The notes below the pieces were generated by a model. The model made no database searches, was not told the origin of the DNA, and saw only the letters and a list, made by a program, of their open reading frames with translations. The position numbers were made by a program, and so were the translations under genes. A DNA stretch of 15,305 bases, taken from positions 1,994 through 17,298 of the forward strand of contig PFPJ01000053.1 in NCBI GenBank assembly GCA_002792995.1, written 5' to 3'. The stretch's first letter is position 1; each line of letters starts with the position of its first letter. This DNA comes from Candidatus Magasanikbacteria bacterium CG_4_10_14_0_2_um_filter_41_10 (GTDB lineage: Bacteria; Patescibacteriota; Patescibacteriia; Magasanikbacterales; UBA922). Of this stretch, positions 14,674 through 15,305 are shown piece by piece.

Positions 14674-14702
14674 ATTATCACATAGCTCACTATTTAATTC
14701 AA
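14674..14702 (-). promoter_or_regulatory. Promoter of the rseP-pheST-ppcA operon
   Basis: Reading the - strand: TTGAAT (-35, 14702-14697), a 17-nt spacer, GATAAT (-10, 14679-14674). The predicted start is near 14667. That gives a leader of about 145 nt to the chosen ATG, or about 58 nt to the alternative TTG at 14609. Consensus inference only. Confidence 0.5.
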
Positions 14703-14716
14703 GTGTAACAATATAT

Positions 14717-15305
14717 ATGATAGGACCACTTGGTACATTACTTGCGGTACTTGCCCTGATTATTTTCTTCTTCGGCATCCGCATCGTCCGCCCAACACAT
14801 AGAGGCACTGTCGAACGACTCGGAAAATACAAACGACTGGCAGAACCAGGATTCAACTGGATCATCCCTGTGATCGACCATATCTATCTTATCAATGTCA
14901 CAGAGCAGATGGTCGATGCACAGCCACAAGAAATCATTACCAATGATAATTTGAATGCACGCGTTGACGCACAGATTTATTTTCGTGTAAAATCTGATGA
15001 GGAGAGTATCAAAAATGCACAATACAATGTCCAAAATTATCAAGTGCAGATCGTAAACCTCGCGCGCACCACACTCCGAAACATCATCGGGACACTGACT
15101 CTCAAATCTGCAAACAGCGAACGAAATAAAATCAATACAGAACTCCTCACTATTCTTGGCAAAGAAACAAAAGATTGGGGAATGGATATTGTTCGCGCAG
15201 AATTGAAAGAAATCGATCCACCAAAAGATGTCCAAGAAACCATGAACAAAGTCGTCAAAGCAGAAAATGAAAAAGTGGCTGCCCTCGATTTTGCAAATGC
15301 CGTCG
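14717..15305 (+). CDS. SPFH/band 7 (stomatin, QmcA-like) membrane protein, 5' part
   Basis: The frame is open to the right edge with 196 complete codons, so the C-terminus is missing. The N-terminal membrane segment (about 5-22, LGTLLAVLALIIFFFGIRI) is followed directly by the SPFH domain. The motifs are family-typical: RGTVERLGKYKRLAEPGFNW, a PVIDHIYLINVTEQMVD-type strand pair, QEIITNDNLNARVDAQIYFRV, LARTTLRNIIGTLTL, and the start of the coiled coil at VVKAENEKVAALDFANAV. Such proteins form large membrane rings or microdomains and often associate with membrane proteases, as HflK/HflC do with FtsH. An NfeD-like partner may lie just outside the window. The ATG at 14717 is chosen because the membrane helix follows. 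An in-frame ATG at 14663 would add 18 residues but overlaps the predicted -10. There is no Shine-Dalgarno. It diverges from rseP. Confidence 0.9.
   Translation, partial: MIGPLGTLLAVLALIIFFFGIRIVRPTHRGTVERLGKYKRLAEPGFNWIIPVIDHIYLINVTEQMVDAQPQEIITNDNLNARVDAQIYFRVKSDEESIKNAQYNVQNYQVQIVNLARTTLRNIIGTLTLKSANSERNKINTELLTILGKETKDWGMDIVRAELKEIDPPKDVQETMNKVVKAENEKVAALDFANAV

Noticed and set aside
14557..14865. A 102-residue - strand frame spanning the rseP/SPFH intergenic region
   Set aside because: It overlaps the clearly coding SPFH gene in antisense and both promoters. Its hydrophobic tail arises from AT-rich sequence.
1..15305. CRISPR array, insertion sequence, prophage or defence system
   Set aside because: No regularly spaced repeats, transposase, integrase, terminal inverted repeats or known defence motifs were seen on either strand.

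Overview
The window is a stretch of bacterial chromosome dominated by housekeeping genes. DnaE, TsaD, PheS/PheT, RseP and L-aspartate oxidase are all of bacterial type. Most genes run at roughly 42% GC (hand-counted samples) and nearly all lack a clear Shine-Dalgarno sequence. The archaeal-type PEP carboxylase and a small lysine-tailed membrane protein would fit an uncultured, possibly candidate-phyla-radiation (Patescibacteria-like) bacterium. That assignment is an inference, and the nadB gene argues against an extremely reduced lineage.

Layout. Positions 1-2254 (+) hold the 3' part of nadB (NAD biosynthesis) followed 4 nt later by tsaD (tRNA t6A modification). Positions 2273-3387 (+) hold a self-contained, GC-richer cassette: a sigma70-type promoter, a leader hairpin, a strong Shine-Dalgarno, prs (PRPP synthase) and a GC-rich 3' hairpin. 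Positions 3480-6932 (-) hold dnaE, the replicative polymerase alpha subunit, converging on prs. Positions 6933-7420 have no protein gene but are dense in signals: a consensus promoter, a candidate structured RNA of about 190 nt with its own terminator, a second structured element with a bidirectional terminator, and a third promoter. That third promoter drives a GC-richer orphan gene (7421-7771, +), which ends at a terminator shared with the convergent small membrane protein gene (7882-8256, -). That gene has its own extended -10 promoter. Positions 8386-14522 (-) form a tightly packed operon transcribed rseP, pheS, pheT, ppcA, with 9-, 1- and 1-nt gaps. Its likely promoter interlocks with the promoter of the divergent SPFH/stomatin-like gene that runs off the right edge (14717-15305, +).

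The genes mostly supply central information processing and precursor metabolism: PRPP and quinolinate precursors for nucleotides and NAD, oxaloacetate from PEP, Phe-tRNA charging, t6A modification, DNA synthesis and membrane proteolysis. The most noteworthy part is 7001-7871, where a candidate RNA gene, a second folded element and an unrecognised protein gene each carry clean canonical transcription signals. Together with prs they stand apart from the surrounding genes in base composition and initiation signals.
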